Source: Ralstonia sp. RRA
GTDB taxonomy: Bacteria; Pseudomonadota; Gammaproteobacteria; Burkholderiales; Burkholderiaceae
Direction: 5' to 3'
DNA: 64,000 nucleotides
Assembly (NCBI RefSeq): GCF_037023145.1
Contig: NZ_CP146091.1
Coordinates: 372,001-436,000 of the forward strand
Shown here: positions 7,663 through 16,195 of the stretch, one piece after another
How the letters are laid out: each line of letters begins with the position of its first letter
Numbering within the stretch: the first letter of the stretch is position 1
Program-made: the position numbers and the translations under genes
The notes under the pieces: generated by a model
Seen by the model: only the letters and a program-made list of their open reading frames with translations
Databases searched by the model: none
What the model was told of the DNA's origin: nothing

Positions 7663-8376
7663 GCGGCATGAACATGCGCTGCGTGCGGTTTCTCTGCTGA
7701 AATGTGAACCGATTGCGCACGGTATGTCGTTGCCATGACGATGCTTGCCGTGCGCAGTTTCTTATGCGTTCCCTGCTAAGGCGCAGTGCGAAAACCGAAA
7801 CGCTGACGCTGCGTGCGTCTTGCCGATAGGGGGCACTCGCAGGAAAGCGCCGCGCACGCTTGGCGCACCCGCTGCACCTCATTGCGATCACATGTCAATT
7901 CCGTTGCAACGTGCGTGACGGGATGCACGCTCCTGATCAACGCTGGCTCGCGCAATGTGAGCCTTGATGCGCCGATGTATCTACGTTGAAACACCTTGAA
8001 AGGGGGCGCACTCGAACACCCGCGTGAGCGCAATCCGCCGGCCAGATCTTGGTCTTGGCCCGATGGCAGAACAGCGCTGGCACCGCAGCCGCAATATTGC
8101 TGTTTCAGTACTGCAACCAAATCGTGTGAACAGCTACTCCAAAAAGAGTATGCCTTGGCACGATTCCACTTGATCGGCCACGCACTGCGGGCGCCGGCCC
8201 TTGATTTCACAGTGTTTTCAATTCTTCGGCGATGCGGCGTGCAATCGCGCGGGCAGGTGGCACTGAATATGCGAACACGGCACCCCGGGGTGGGTGATGT
8301 TTTTTCCCACAGGCAAGGCGCGCTGGCCCCGTCGGCTGCGCTTCCAACCGCCCCTCTCACCTTTATGGAGTGCGTT
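7663..8376. other. 714-bp intergenic region before the glycine-rich gene
   Basis: No convincing gene on either strand; the open frames here have no ribosome site and no recognisable protein. An in-frame extension of the glycine-rich gene back to 7996 is rejected because it would bury the signal peptide. It holds a sigma54-like site at 8258-8273 and probably a long 5' leader. Confidence 0.6.
8258..8273 (+). promoter_or_regulatory. Sigma54-like promoter before the glycine-rich gene
   Basis: TGGCAC (8258-8263), 5 bp, then ATGCG (8269-8273), with the GG-N10-GC spacing that RpoN requires. The -24 element is a full match, the -12 element three of four core bases. Transcription would start near 8284, about 90 bases before the ATG. 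A weaker site with the same spacing lies at 8078-8092. Confidence 0.45.
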
Positions 8377-9672
8377 ATGAAGAAGACCTTACTGGCCACC
8401 GCGATCGCCATGGGATTGGGGGTCTCAGGCGTAGCACTGGCTGATATCGGGAATGAGACGCATGGTCCGGGCAACAACAACCAGACCACGACGTCGACCA
8501 TCACCAAAACCAGTACCGACACAGACACCACAACAACGACAACGACCACAGCAACAGACAACTCGAATCAACACAACAACTCAAGCCAAGGCAGCAACCG
8601 CAACAACCATGGTGTGGCCGATGCCGATGGCTATGGCACCGCGGCCGCCAACAACGGCAGCACCGCGACTGCCACGTTTACCAACGCCTTCAACACCAGC
8701 AAAGCCATTGCCATCTCCAAGCTGGAAGGTACGGTGACCAACCTCAGCGTATCCGGCATCGGCAACATCGCCACCAACAACGGCGGTACTGCTAATGGTG
8801 GCGGTGGTGGTCACGGTGGCAATGGCTATGGTGGCGTTGGCGTGGGCGGCAACGGCGGCAACGGCGGTGCAGGTGGCGCGGGCGGCAGCGGCGGCTCGGG
8901 CGGCAGCTCGGGCAACGTCACGCACGGCAGCGCAACCAACGGCAGCGCAACGGCCGGCAATGGTGGCGAGGGCGGTAATGCCCATGGCAATGCCGGCGCA
9001 GGCGGCGCGGGCGGTGCTTCTGGCACGCTGTCGGCCAGCCTTGGCGCAGGTCTGGGTGGCTGGGCAGGCAGTGCCAGCGCGGCCGGAGGCGGCAGCGGTG
9101 GCAGTGGCGGTGGTGCCGGCAGCAACGGTGGAGATGCCAACCATCATCATGGCAGCGGCTCGGCTACAGGCGGCGCGGGTGCTGCTGTCGGTGGCAACGG
9201 CGCAGCAGGTGGTGGCGGAACCGCTGGCACATCGACGGCTTCCGGTGGTGCAGGCACAGGCACCAGCACAGCAACCGGCACCAGCACGGGCGGCGCAGGC
9301 GCAGCAGGTGGCGCAGCCACCAACCTTGCCGGCAACGGCGGTGCGGGTGGTGCCGCAACCAACGGCAGCGCAACCAATGGCTCAGCCTCGTCCACGGCCG
9401 GCAACGGTGCTGCGGGCGCAACGGGCGCGGTGGGTGCAGCAGGCGGTGCCGGCGGTACTGGCAACGGTGGCGTTGGCAATGGCGCAGTCGGCGGTGCGGG
9501 TGGCGCTGGCGGTACGGTGGCGGTGGATGCGGGCACGTTCAACATGTCCAATGCCATGACCAGCGTCGGCCAGTCGGCTGCCGGGGTGATGATCGCAAAC
9601 CAAAACAGCGGCTTTGCATCGCTCATCCAACAAAGCGTCAATGTGCAGGCCAACCTGAATGTCGGCCACTGA
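8377..9672 (+). CDS. Secreted glycine-rich low-complexity protein, candidate amyloid/adhesin subunit
   Basis: 431 residues from ATG 8377, chosen because GGAG (8367-8370) precedes it and a perfect Sec signal peptide follows (MKKT...ALA|D, cleavage near 22). The mature protein has a Thr/Asn-rich stretch (about 33-75), a short ordered segment with LEGTVTN (117-123), a roughly 240-residue Gly/Ala/Asn/Ser repeat region (about 136-380), and a conserved-looking C-terminus containing ANQNSG and LIQQSVNVQ. Parts of both ends also appear in the small protein encoded next. Composition and neighbours (C39 peptidase, coiled-coil outer membrane barrel) suggest an exported structural polymer such as a functional amyloid. 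No database family is assigned; the role is inference. Confidence 0.75.
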   Translation: MKKTLLATAIAMGLGVSGVALADIGNETHGPGNNNQTTTSTITKTSTDTDTTTTTTTTATDNSNQHNNSSQGSNRNNHGVADADGYGTAAANNGSTATATFTNAFNTSKAIAISKLEGTVTNLSVSGIGNIATNNGGTANGGGGGHGGNGYGGVGVGGNGGNGGAGGAGGSGGSGGSSGNVTHGSATNGSATAGNGGEGGNAHGNAGAGGAGGASGTLSASLGAGLGGWAGSASAAGGGSGGSGGGAGSNGGDANHHHGSGSATGGAGAAVGGNGAAGGGGTAGTSTASGGAGTGTSTATGTSTGGAGAAGGAATNLAGNGGAGGAATNGSATNGSASSTAGNGAAGATGAVGAAGGAGGTGNGGVGNGAVGGAGGAGGTVAVDAGTFNMSNAMTSVGQSAAGVMIANQNSGFASLIQQSVNVQANLNVGH

Positions 9673-9700
9673 ACCGGCATCAGGCTTGAGCGGGGAAGTA

Positions 9701-9760
9701 CCGCCGCTACGTTGGTAGCGGCGGCTGACAGGGCCGGACCGGGCAACAAGGGTCCGGCCC
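9701..9760 (+). promoter_or_regulatory. Two tandem perfect hairpins between exported-protein genes
   Basis: CCGCCGCTAC (9701-9710) pairs with GTAGCGGCGG (9715-9724) across a GTTG tetraloop. GGGCCGGACC (9731-9740) pairs with GGTCCGGCCC (9751-9760) across 10 nt. Both stems are 10 of 10 matched; neither has a T-run. They probably act on mRNA stability or readthrough from the glycine-rich gene into the rest of the operon. Confidence 0.6.
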
Positions 9761-9798
9761 CCGTCGGAACCGCAGTTGGGGCATCTGGGAGAGATTCG

Positions 9799-10239
9799 AT
9801 GCGATCCGACAGAACAACAGCAGGATGGGCGGCATGGTTCCTGACATGCGGCCTTGTGGCGTTGCCTGCAGCAACGGCAACGCTGGCGATGGCGGCGGAG
9901 GATGTGCCGGTCGCGAACGATCTTCAGACAGCCAACGTGGAAGCGGTGCGTCCCCCGGTCGCCGCGCCCGCGTTGGTGCCTGGATTTGGTCACGCGGTCG
10001 ATGCAGACAAGCTCGAAGGCTATCGCGGTGGGACACAGGACCTGTACCAGACCGTCAACGACGCGCGCCTTTCGGGCACGGTGAGCAACGACACCGCCGT
10101 CAACGTGGCGACGGGTTCGAACATCGTGGGCGGTGGCTCGTTCGCCAACGCTGCCGGGATCCCCACGGTCATCCAGAACAGCGGAGCGAACGTGCTGATC
10201 CAGAACTCCACCATCGTCAACGTGCAGTTCAGGCCTTGA
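9799..10239 (+). CDS. Small exported protein with double-glycine leader (putative C39 substrate)
   Basis: 146 residues from ATG 9799, which has GGGAGAG six bases upstream; the in-frame ATG at 9712 lies inside a hairpin and would hide the signal peptide. A Sec signal peptide spans about 1-33. VDADKLEGYRGG at 67-78 has the pattern of a double-glycine leader cut by C39 peptidases. The remaining 68 residues contain LSGTVSN (91-97), a Gly/Asn stretch, and the C-terminal repeat TVIQNSGANVLIQNST (123-138), also seen in the flanking exported proteins. The C39 peptidase gene follows 28 bp downstream. Function unknown; probably a subunit or accessory of the exported polymer. Confidence 0.72.
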   Translation: MRSDRTTAGWAAWFLTCGLVALPAATATLAMAAEDVPVANDLQTANVEAVRPPVAAPALVPGFGHAVDADKLEGYRGGTQDLYQTVNDARLSGTVSNDTAVNVATGSNIVGGGSFANAAGIPTVIQNSGANVLIQNSTIVNVQFRP

Positions 10240-10267
10240 TGCGATGACGGCGATGCGAGGTAGGGCG

Positions 10268-10972
10268 ATGCGACGAATGTGGAGCGCGGCGCTGATCCTG
10301 GGCGCGTGCGGGCTAGCGGTTGTGTCGACCGCTGTGCCGACATTCGCCGGTTCGATCGACATGCTCGGTACGGGCGGCGCGACCTACAACGTGCCGGTCA
10401 CGAGCATGAGGGAGGCGCGTTTCCTGCGCACGATCCATCAGCGCTTCGACTTCAGTTGCGGTTCGGCTGCCGTGGCGACGCTGCTGACTTACCAGTACGG
10501 CTATCCGGTGAGTGAGCAGACGGTGTTCCAAGCCATGTATCTCAATGGCAACCAGGAGAAGATCCGGCGAGAAGGCTTTTCGCTGCTCGACATCAAACGC
10601 TATCTGGTGTCGCAAGGCTTCGAGGCCGATGGTTTCGAGCAGCCGCTGGATGCATTGAACGGCGCCCACTTGCCGGCCATCGTGCTGCTGAGCGAGAACG
10701 GCTATCACCACTTCGTGGTGGTCAAGGGCGTGCAGGAAGGGCGTGTGCTGGTGGGCGATCCGGCCATGGGCACACGCGCGATCCCACGTGCGAGTTTCGA
10801 GCACATGTGGGACAACCATTTGCTGTTCGTCATCCATAACCGTGAAGAGCGTGCGACGTTCAACGCGGGATCGGATTGGCGCGTTGCACCGCGCGCACCG
10901 CTGGACGAAGGGGTGGACCGCACCGGCCTGGGGAACATCGTGATCCCCAAGCACGGTCCGTCCGATTTCTGA
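10268..10972 (+). CDS. Periplasmic C39-family cysteine peptidase (FapD-like)
   Basis: 234 residues from ATG 10268 (alternatives at 10244 and 10253). An N-terminal signal segment (about 5-28, ending TFAG) directs it to the periplasm; no ABC-transporter domain is fused, unlike bacteriocin exporters. The C39 catalytic set is complete: Cys64 in DFSCGSAA, His148 in GYHHFVVV, Asp164 in VGDPAMG. Free-standing C39 proteins of this type include FapD of the Pseudomonas Fap amyloid system. It lies between two genes whose products carry double-glycine leaders and is the obvious protease for them. Confident on fold, inferential on substrates. Confidence 0.88.
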   Translation: MRRMWSAALILGACGLAVVSTAVPTFAGSIDMLGTGGATYNVPVTSMREARFLRTIHQRFDFSCGSAAVATLLTYQYGYPVSEQTVFQAMYLNGNQEKIRREGFSLLDIKRYLVSQGFEADGFEQPLDALNGAHLPAIVLLSENGYHHFVVVKGVQEGRVLVGDPAMGTRAIPRASFEHMWDNHLLFVIHNREERATFNAGSDWRVAPRAPLDEGVDRTGLGNIVIPKHGPSDF

Positions 10973-10999
10973 CAGCGGTATGCAGCGCAGGAGGGCACC

Positions 11000-11560
11000 A
11001 TGAGACGGTTTGGCGGGGTGCTGTGGGCAGCGGGCACGCTTGTGCTGGCTGGGACGGGTCACGCGCTGGCGGCGGGTATGAACGGTGACACTGAAACCGT
11101 GGATGGCCCGCGTATGAACAACCCGGTCCATGCATGGAAAGCCGTATCCGAAGACCAACTCGACGACATGCGCGGCGGGTTTGATGTGCCGTCGGCGGCG
11201 GGGTTGCGCATCGCGTTCGGCATCGATCGCGCGGTCTACATCAATGGGGATCTGGTGGCGAGCGCGTCAGTCAACATTCCCGACATTGCGCGCATGACCA
11301 CCGCGCAGGCGCAGCAACTCGCCAACGTGGTCAACACCGTCAACGTCGTGCAGAACGGGCCGAACAACGTTGCGCCGCCCGACATTGCAACGGGTGCGGC
11401 AGCGGCCGCCACGGTCATCCAGAACAGCCTGAACAACCAGACCCTGCAGGCGATCACGACCATCAATGCGGCGGTCAACAGCCTGCCGCAGTTCCGTCAG
11501 CTCAGCCTCAACAACGCGCTGCAGAGTGCGCTGGCCAACGTTGTGACGGGCTTGCACTGA
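11000..11560 (+). CDS. Exported protein with double-glycine leader (putative C39 substrate)
   Basis: 186 residues. A Sec signal peptide covers about 1-25 (ending ALAA). VSEDQLDDMRGG at 49-60 is a close match to double-glycine leader consensus, so two-step maturation (signal peptidase, then C39 peptidase) is likely and would leave a 126-residue product. That product is rich in Asn, Ala, Val and Gln and contains TVIQNSLNNQTL, sharing the VIQNS core with the other two exported proteins. An AGGAGG-like ribosome site lies at 10989-10993. Last gene of the plus-strand unit, convergent with the outer membrane protein gene. Function unknown. Confidence 0.72.
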   Translation: MRRFGGVLWAAGTLVLAGTGHALAAGMNGDTETVDGPRMNNPVHAWKAVSEDQLDDMRGGFDVPSAAGLRIAFGIDRAVYINGDLVASASVNIPDIARMTTAQAQQLANVVNTVNVVQNGPNNVAPPDIATGAAAAATVIQNSLNNQTLQAITTINAAVNSLPQFRQLSLNNALQSALANVVTGLH

Positions 11561-11589
11561 AGCCGAAGCCGCGTCAGAACGTCAGCGCG

Positions 11590-12915
11590 TCAGAACTGGA
11601 TCGGCAAGCGCAGCGTGACTGTCAGGTCGGGCGTGTCGCGCGTGAGGCCTGCTCCCACCGAAAGGTTCAACGTCATCTTGGGCGAGATGCGGTACGAATA
11701 GCCCACCAGCAGCGTGCCGAGAATGGTGCGCACGGAGCCTGGCACGCGCTGGCCGTTCTGCTGGGTCGGCCCGATGATGCTCTGGTCGTAACCGATTGAG
11801 AACGAGGCCTTTTCGTTCAACGCCAGCCCCATGCCGAAGTTCAGGCCGATGATGTCGCCGGCCTTGACGTTGCCCAGGAACTGCTTCGAACCATCGACCA
11901 GGTTCAGGCTGACGTCTTTGCGCTCGAAGTTGTGCAGGTAGCTGATGCTGCCGAAGAACACCGCCGGGTCGGTCGGATACAGCCACGTCAGCCCCGGCTG
12001 AATGGCAAAGAAGCCTGAGCCTGTCGGCTGCTGCAGCGGCAGGCCGGTGCCCGTGGTGTTGCTCACGCAGCGCGTCACGCAGTCGGTGGTGACTTCAAAC
12101 GGGTCTTTGCCGGTGCGCGTCTTGAAGCGCATCCAGCCGATGGTGAACGGCTTGTCGACGCCGCCCGCGCTGATCTGGTAGCGGGCGGTCATTTCCACGT
12201 CGCCGATGCCGTGGCCGTGCGAGCTGAAGGCTCTGTCCGTCGCCGTGCCGGTGAACAGCTCGCGGCTGACCGTATCGCTCGAGCTGTAGACATAGGGCAT
12301 GCGCAGTTCCAGCTCCCAGCGCTTGGCCAGGCCGTAGCGCACGGCCAGCGTGCTGGTGAGCGTGGTGGTCTTCACCTGCCGCACGTCGATCAGCCCGATC
12401 AGCAGCGCGGGGATGATGGTGTAGCCCACCAATGCCACCCGGTCAGACGACGAGTACGCCATCTGCAGCGAGGGCTCGACCACGAACTTGCCCGGCGGCG
12501 TGAGCGCGCTGGGCTCGTCGAAGATCTGCGCGATGCGCGGTGGCTGGTCGGAAGGTTCTGGCGGCTTGCCAACCGGTGTGTTGCCGGGCTGGCCGTTGTT
12601 CTGTGCCATCTGGGCGGCGGCTTCGCCGGAGGAGGCGTCTCCGCCTGCGCCAGGCGCACCGGCACCGCGCACGGTGTCGAGCTCGCTCATGCCGAGCGCG
12701 CGCCGCATGCTCTTCAGGCGAGCTTCCTGCTGCTGGATCGAATGCTTGAGTTCGATCAACCGCTCCTGCTCATCGGCCAATTGCCGTTGCAGGGTTTCAA
12801 GGCTGGGTGGCTTGTCATCCATCGGCGCGTTTGTCTGTGCAAGGACCGGCCTGCCGCATAACAGCAGGCACGCGCACGTAACCGCACGTAGCGGCCCCCA
12901 TGGTGCGTTCTTCAT
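11590..12915 (-). CDS. Outer membrane beta-barrel protein with N-terminal coiled coil (FapF-like)
   Basis: 441 residues from the ATG at 12915 (a longer frame to 12948 lacks support). A signal peptide ends near VLAQ (residue 27). Residues 38-73 form a heptad-like Leu/Glu/Arg coiled coil, followed by a Gly/Pro linker (about 85-115). The rest alternates polar and hydrophobic residues as a beta-barrel, ending in Phe (LPIQF), the C-terminal signal of outer membrane proteins. The barrel resembles the 'transporter' family of phenol-degradation outer membrane proteins. A coiled-coil plus barrel is the architecture of FapF, the export pore of functional amyloid. Convergent with the C39 cluster, so probably its export channel; alternatively an unrelated porin. 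Confidence 0.72.
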   Translation of the reverse strand: MKNAPWGPLRAVTCACLLLCGRPVLAQTNAPMDDKPPSLETLQRQLADEQERLIELKHSIQQQEARLKSMRRALGMSELDTVRGAGAPGAGGDASSGEAAAQMAQNNGQPGNTPVGKPPEPSDQPPRIAQIFDEPSALTPPGKFVVEPSLQMAYSSSDRVALVGYTIIPALLIGLIDVRQVKTTTLTSTLAVRYGLAKRWELELRMPYVYSSSDTVSRELFTGTATDRAFSSHGHGIGDVEMTARYQISAGGVDKPFTIGWMRFKTRTGKDPFEVTTDCVTRCVSNTTGTGLPLQQPTGSGFFAIQPGLTWLYPTDPAVFFGSISYLHNFERKDVSLNLVDGSKQFLGNVKAGDIIGLNFGMGLALNEKASFSIGYDQSIIGPTQQNGQRVPGSVRTILGTLLVGYSYRISPKMTLNLSVGAGLTRDTPDLTVTLRLPIQF

Positions 12916-13089
12916 GGCTATGTCCCCCGTCGAGAGCGCCCTCTCCACGAAAAGCGGATGGGCCCTTCACGATTCCCCCGGGTGGCTTTACTGCGGTATC
13001 ACTATAGGCGAGCGGGCGTGAAACGATAGGGCCATCGCGTACCCAAAATGGAGGAGGCGCGCGTGTTCGTTTGGCTGATCGATTCGGCA

Positions 13090-13115
13090 CAAAAAAAGGC
13101 GCCCGAAGGCGCCTT
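13090..13115 (-). terminator. Intrinsic terminator of ilvA-queF
   Basis: Read on the minus strand: AAGGCGCC, TTCG tetraloop, GGCGCCTT, then seven T. It lies 25 bp after the queF stop. Textbook form. Confidence 0.9.
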
Positions 13116-13139
13116 GCGTGTCTTGCCAAGGGTCAGTAC

Positions 13140-13976
13140 TTACTGACGTGCATTCCGGAGGTTATCCGGCCACGGCGTGTTGTAGTTCGTGCGGAACGGG
13201 TTGATGTCCAGCCCGCCGCGCCGCGTGTAGCGTGCATACACCGCCAGCTTGACCGGGCGGCACTGGCGCAGGATGTCGGTGAAGATGCGTTCGACGCACT
13301 GCTCGTGGAACTCGTTGTGCTCGCGGAACGAGATCAGGTACTTGAGCAGCGCCTCCTGGTTGATTGGCGCACCCACATAGCGGATCTGCACGCTGCCCCA
13401 ATCCGGCTGACCCGTCACCAGGCAGTTGGACTTGAGCAGATGCGAGACCAGTGTCTCCTCCACCGGGCTCTCTTCTTCGTCCGCATGCAGCAGTTCGGGC
13501 GTGGGCTGGTAGACATCGGTTTCGATGTCCAGGCGATCGAGCAGCAGGCCGTCAAGCTCGTGCATCTTCTGCCGTGCAAACTCTTCTTGCGGCACGATAC
13601 GCACCTGCACCGGTGCGCCGCAGGCTTCCGACAGATCGTGGTGGATCAACTGCTGCAGCGCCTCGTATGAGGCCACCTTGGTCTGATTGAATGAGTTCAG
13701 GTACAGCTTGAACGACTTCGATTCAATGATGTTGGGCGAATCCGCCGGCACGATCACGGTGCCGATGGCCACCTGCGGCTTGCCGCGCAGGTTCAGCCAC
13801 GACAGTTCATACAGGTTCCACAGGTCCACGCCAAAGAACGGCAGCGCGCTGCCGGTGGGCAGGCCGATCTCGTCGCGCTTGCCCTGGCGCGGAATGGGAA
13901 ACAGCAGGCTGGGGTCGTACTCCGTCTTGTAGGCAGACGTCTTGCCCAGCGGCGAGTGTTCAGGTTGGTTGCTCAT
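13140..13976 (-). CDS. queF: NADPH-dependent 7-cyano-7-deazaguanine reductase
   Basis: 278 residues from ATG at 13976 (MSNQPEH); the upstream in-frame extension overlaps ilvA. This is the long, two-domain (tunnel-fold) QueF type of E. coli. The NADPH motif [11 protein letters not shown] is visible at about 88-98, and the catalytic Cys is in [12 protein letters not shown] (about 186-197). It reduces preQ0 to preQ1 in queuosine tRNA modification. It starts 20 bp after the ilvA stop and is followed by a strong terminator, so ilvA-queF form an operon. Confidence 0.95.
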   Translation of the reverse strand: MSNQPEHSPLGKTSAYKTEYDPSLLFPIPRQGKRDEIGLPTGSALPFFGVDLWNLYELSWLNLRGKPQVAIGTVIVPADSPNIIESKSFKLYLNSFNQTKVASYEALQQLIHHDLSEACGAPVQVRIVPQEEFARQKMHELDGLLLDRLDIETDVYQPTPELLHADEEESPVEETLVSHLLKSNCLVTGQPDWGSVQIRYVGAPINQEALLKYLISFREHNEFHEQCVERIFTDILRQCRPVKLAVYARYTRRGGLDINPFRTNYNTPWPDNLRNARQ

Positions 13977-13996
13977 GACAAAGGCTCCGCGGGCGA

Positions 13997-15517
13997 TCAG
14001 AGGAACAAGCTGTAGACCGGGTTCTCGCTCTCGTCCCAATAGGTATAGCCCAGCGTGGTGAGGAACGCCTTGAACTCGCGCTTCTCGTTCTTCGGCACCT
14101 GGATGCCGACGAGGATGTTGCTCGAATCCGCGCCCTGGTTGCGGTAGTGGAACAGGCTGATGTTCCAGTTCGGGCTCATGCTGGAGAGGAACTTCATCAG
14201 CGCGCCCGGCCGCTCCGGAAACTCGAAGCGGTACAGGTGTTCGTTCTCGGCCAGCGGCGAGCGTCCGCCCACCATGTAGCGGATGTGCTGCTTGGCGAGT
14301 TCGTCGTTCGACAGGTCCAGCGTCGGGAAGCCGTGCTTGCGGAAGTTGTCGGCAATCTTGTCGCCTTCTGCGCGCGACGCGATCTGCACGCCCACAAAGA
14401 TGTGCGCGGCGTCCTTGCTGGCAATGCGGTAGTTGAACTCGGTCACGTTGCGCGACCAGCCGACCAGCTCGCAGAAGCGCTTGAAGCTGCCGCGCTCTTC
14501 CGGAATCGTCACGGCAAACACGGCTTCGCGTGCCTCGCCCACCTCGGCGCGTTCAGCCACGAAGCGCAGGCGGTCGAAGTTCATGTTGGCGCCGCTGGCC
14601 ACGGCCACCAGCGCTTCGTTCTTCAGCTTGTGGGTCTCGGCATATTGCTTGAGGCCAGCCAGCGCCAGCGCGCCCGAGGGCTCCAGCAGGCTGCGAGTGT
14701 CCTGGAACACATCCTTGAGCGCCGCGCAGATGGCATCCGTATCCACGGTGATGATCTCGTCGACCAACTCGCGCGTGATGCGGAAGGTCTCCTTGCCCAC
14801 CAGCTTGACGGCGGTGCCGTCGGCAAACAGACCCACGTCCTTCAGTTCCACGCGTTTGCCTGCAGCCACCGAACGCGCCATCGCGTCGGAATCCACGCTC
14901 TGCACGCCGATCACCTTGATGTCAGGCCGCACGGCCTTCACGTAGGACGCGATGCCCGAGATCAGCCCGCCACCGCCAATCGAGCAGAAGATGGCGTGGA
15001 TCGGTGCGGGGTGCTGGCGCAGGATTTCCATGGCGATGGTGCCTTGGCCGGCAATCACCTCAGGATCATCGAACGGGTGCACGAAGGTATAGCCGTGCTT
15101 TTCCTGCAGCTTGGCGGCGTGCGTGTACGCATCGGAATAGCTCTCGCCGTGCAGCACGACTTCGACCCACTCACCGCCGCGCGAACGCACGCCGTCAATC
15201 TTGAGCTGCGGCGTGGTCACCGGCATGCAGATCACGGCCTTGCATTCCATGCGGGCCGCGCTGAAGGCCACGCCCTGCGCGTGGTTGCCGGCCGATGCCG
15301 TAATCACCCCGCGCTTGCGCTCGGCCGGCGTGAGCGAGGCCATCTTGTTGTAGGCGCCGCGCAGCTTGAACGAGAACACCGGCTGGTCGTCTTCTCGCTT
15401 GAGGTAGACGCGGTTGCCGGTGCGCGCCGACAGGTTGGGCGCGAACTTGAGCTCGGTTTCCAGCGCGACGTCATAGACCTTCGCGGTCAGGATCTTCTTG
15501 AGGTAATCGATGGCCAT
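13997..15517 (-). CDS. ilvA: Threonine ammonia-lyase, biosynthetic
   Basis: 506 residues from ATG 15517 (MAIDYLKK), matching the usual length. The PLP lysine is in [10 protein letters not shown] (about residue 51), with the substrate motif SAGNHAQG and the PLP phosphate loop [10 protein letters not shown]. Two ACT-like regulatory domains occupy roughly 330-506 ([16 protein letters not shown] and [12 protein letters not shown]), so it is the isoleucine-inhibited biosynthetic form rather than the catabolic TdcB. It makes 2-oxobutanoate from threonine. First gene of the ilvA-queF operon; its promoter lies in the 678-bp gap upstream. Confidence 0.95.
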   Translation of the reverse strand: MAIDYLKKILTAKVYDVALETELKFAPNLSARTGNRVYLKREDDQPVFSFKLRGAYNKMASLTPAERKRGVITASAGNHAQGVAFSAARMECKAVICMPVTTPQLKIDGVRSRGGEWVEVVLHGESYSDAYTHAAKLQEKHGYTFVHPFDDPEVIAGQGTIAMEILRQHPAPIHAIFCSIGGGGLISGIASYVKAVRPDIKVIGVQSVDSDAMARSVAAGKRVELKDVGLFADGTAVKLVGKETFRITRELVDEIITVDTDAICAALKDVFQDTRSLLEPSGALALAGLKQYAETHKLKNEALVAVASGANMNFDRLRFVAERAEVGEAREAVFAVTIPEERGSFKRFCELVGWSRNVTEFNYRIASKDAAHIFVGVQIASRAEGDKIADNFRKHGFPTLDLSNDELAKQHIRYMVGGRSPLAENEHLYRFEFPERPGALMKFLSSMSPNWNISLFHYRNQGADSSNILVGIQVPKNEKREFKAFLTTLGYTYWDESENPVYSLFL

Positions 15518-16195
15518 GGTGCGGACCGGGTTGGACGTGGGGAGAGCCCGTAAGCCTAACACGCGCCTTCTTGCCTGCATGTCTAGGCAAAGCAGCCGCA
15601 CGCTTGCTGCCGATGGTGCAGCGCCCCTACTGGATGGGGTGCCGAGTTTGATGCGAATTACGTCTGAGCTTAGAAAATAACAGCATCGATTTTTTGATTT
15701 GCTGTGGGTAATCGGCCGGAGCGCTGATTAATATGATTTTGCCGATGCAGTCTTCTGGTTAATCGATGTCAGGTGGCTGCAAATCAGTGCACATAATCGT
15801 TCCGATGTTAAGTGACGGGATAATGAACCAGGGGGATTCAAAGCAATCAATCGATTCACAGCAGCAACTGTAGACGGGGCGGGGTATCGCCAGTGGCGCC
15901 CAGGAGACACCACGGCACCTGGCGATTTTGCGGGGCAAAGCCCTCGGCTGCGCGGGAACCGCAGCGCTCCCCTCGTCATTGCAGTGCAGGACACACCATG
16001 ACCGGCCGCGCGGCGCGCTGTTTTTCCGCATAGGCAGGCGAGCACAGAAACTCTTCGATTCAGAGTCCAGGGATTTGCGTTGATTTTGATCGGCGCGGGG
16101 ACGCTTTTGCCTTCTGAATCGAATTGCAGCGGAGTTGTTCACGAGCCGGCGTGAAATTCCGGCGCCAACCAACCCTCCCTTTCAGGAGAGCAGCC
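15518..16195. other. 678-bp intergenic region between ilvA and the AidA-like genes
   Basis: No credible coding sequence. It must hold the ilvA promoter (minus) and that of the AidA-like genes (plus). An 8-bp perfect inverted repeat ATCGCCAG (15886-15893) / CTGGCGAT (15919-15926) precedes a short T-run, and regulatory repeats lie at 16054-16129. AT content is clearly higher at 15640-15860 than in flanking genes. Confidence 0.6.
16054..16129 (+). promoter_or_regulatory. Lux-box-like site and paired inverted repeat before aidA-like gene
   Basis: CTG-N10-CAG at 16114-16129 fits the LuxR-type core spacing and lies 67 bp before the start codon. Overlapping it, TTCGATTCAGA (16054-16064) is the exact inverse of TCTGAATCGAA (16113-16123), an 11-bp perfect repeat 48 bp apart. 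In R. solanacearum aidA is controlled by the SolI/SolR quorum system, which makes the site plausible; symmetry within the 16-mer itself is weak (4 of 8 pairs). Confidence 0.4.

Noticed and set aside
8078..8092. Second sigma54-like site
   Set aside because: Spacing is right but the -12 element reads CCGC rather than TTGC; kept only as a minor alternative.
7996..8376. N-terminal extension of the glycine-rich protein
   Set aside because: It would bury a perfect Sec signal peptide; the ribosome site at 8367-8370 supports ATG 8377.
8760..9530. CRISPR-like or satellite repeat array
   Set aside because: The repetition is codon-level Gly/Ala/Asn/Ser coding within one frame, with no constant repeat-spacer pattern.
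9712..9798. Upstream ATG for the 146-residue exported protein
   Set aside because: Lies in the loop of a strong hairpin, has no ribosome site and would hide the signal peptide.
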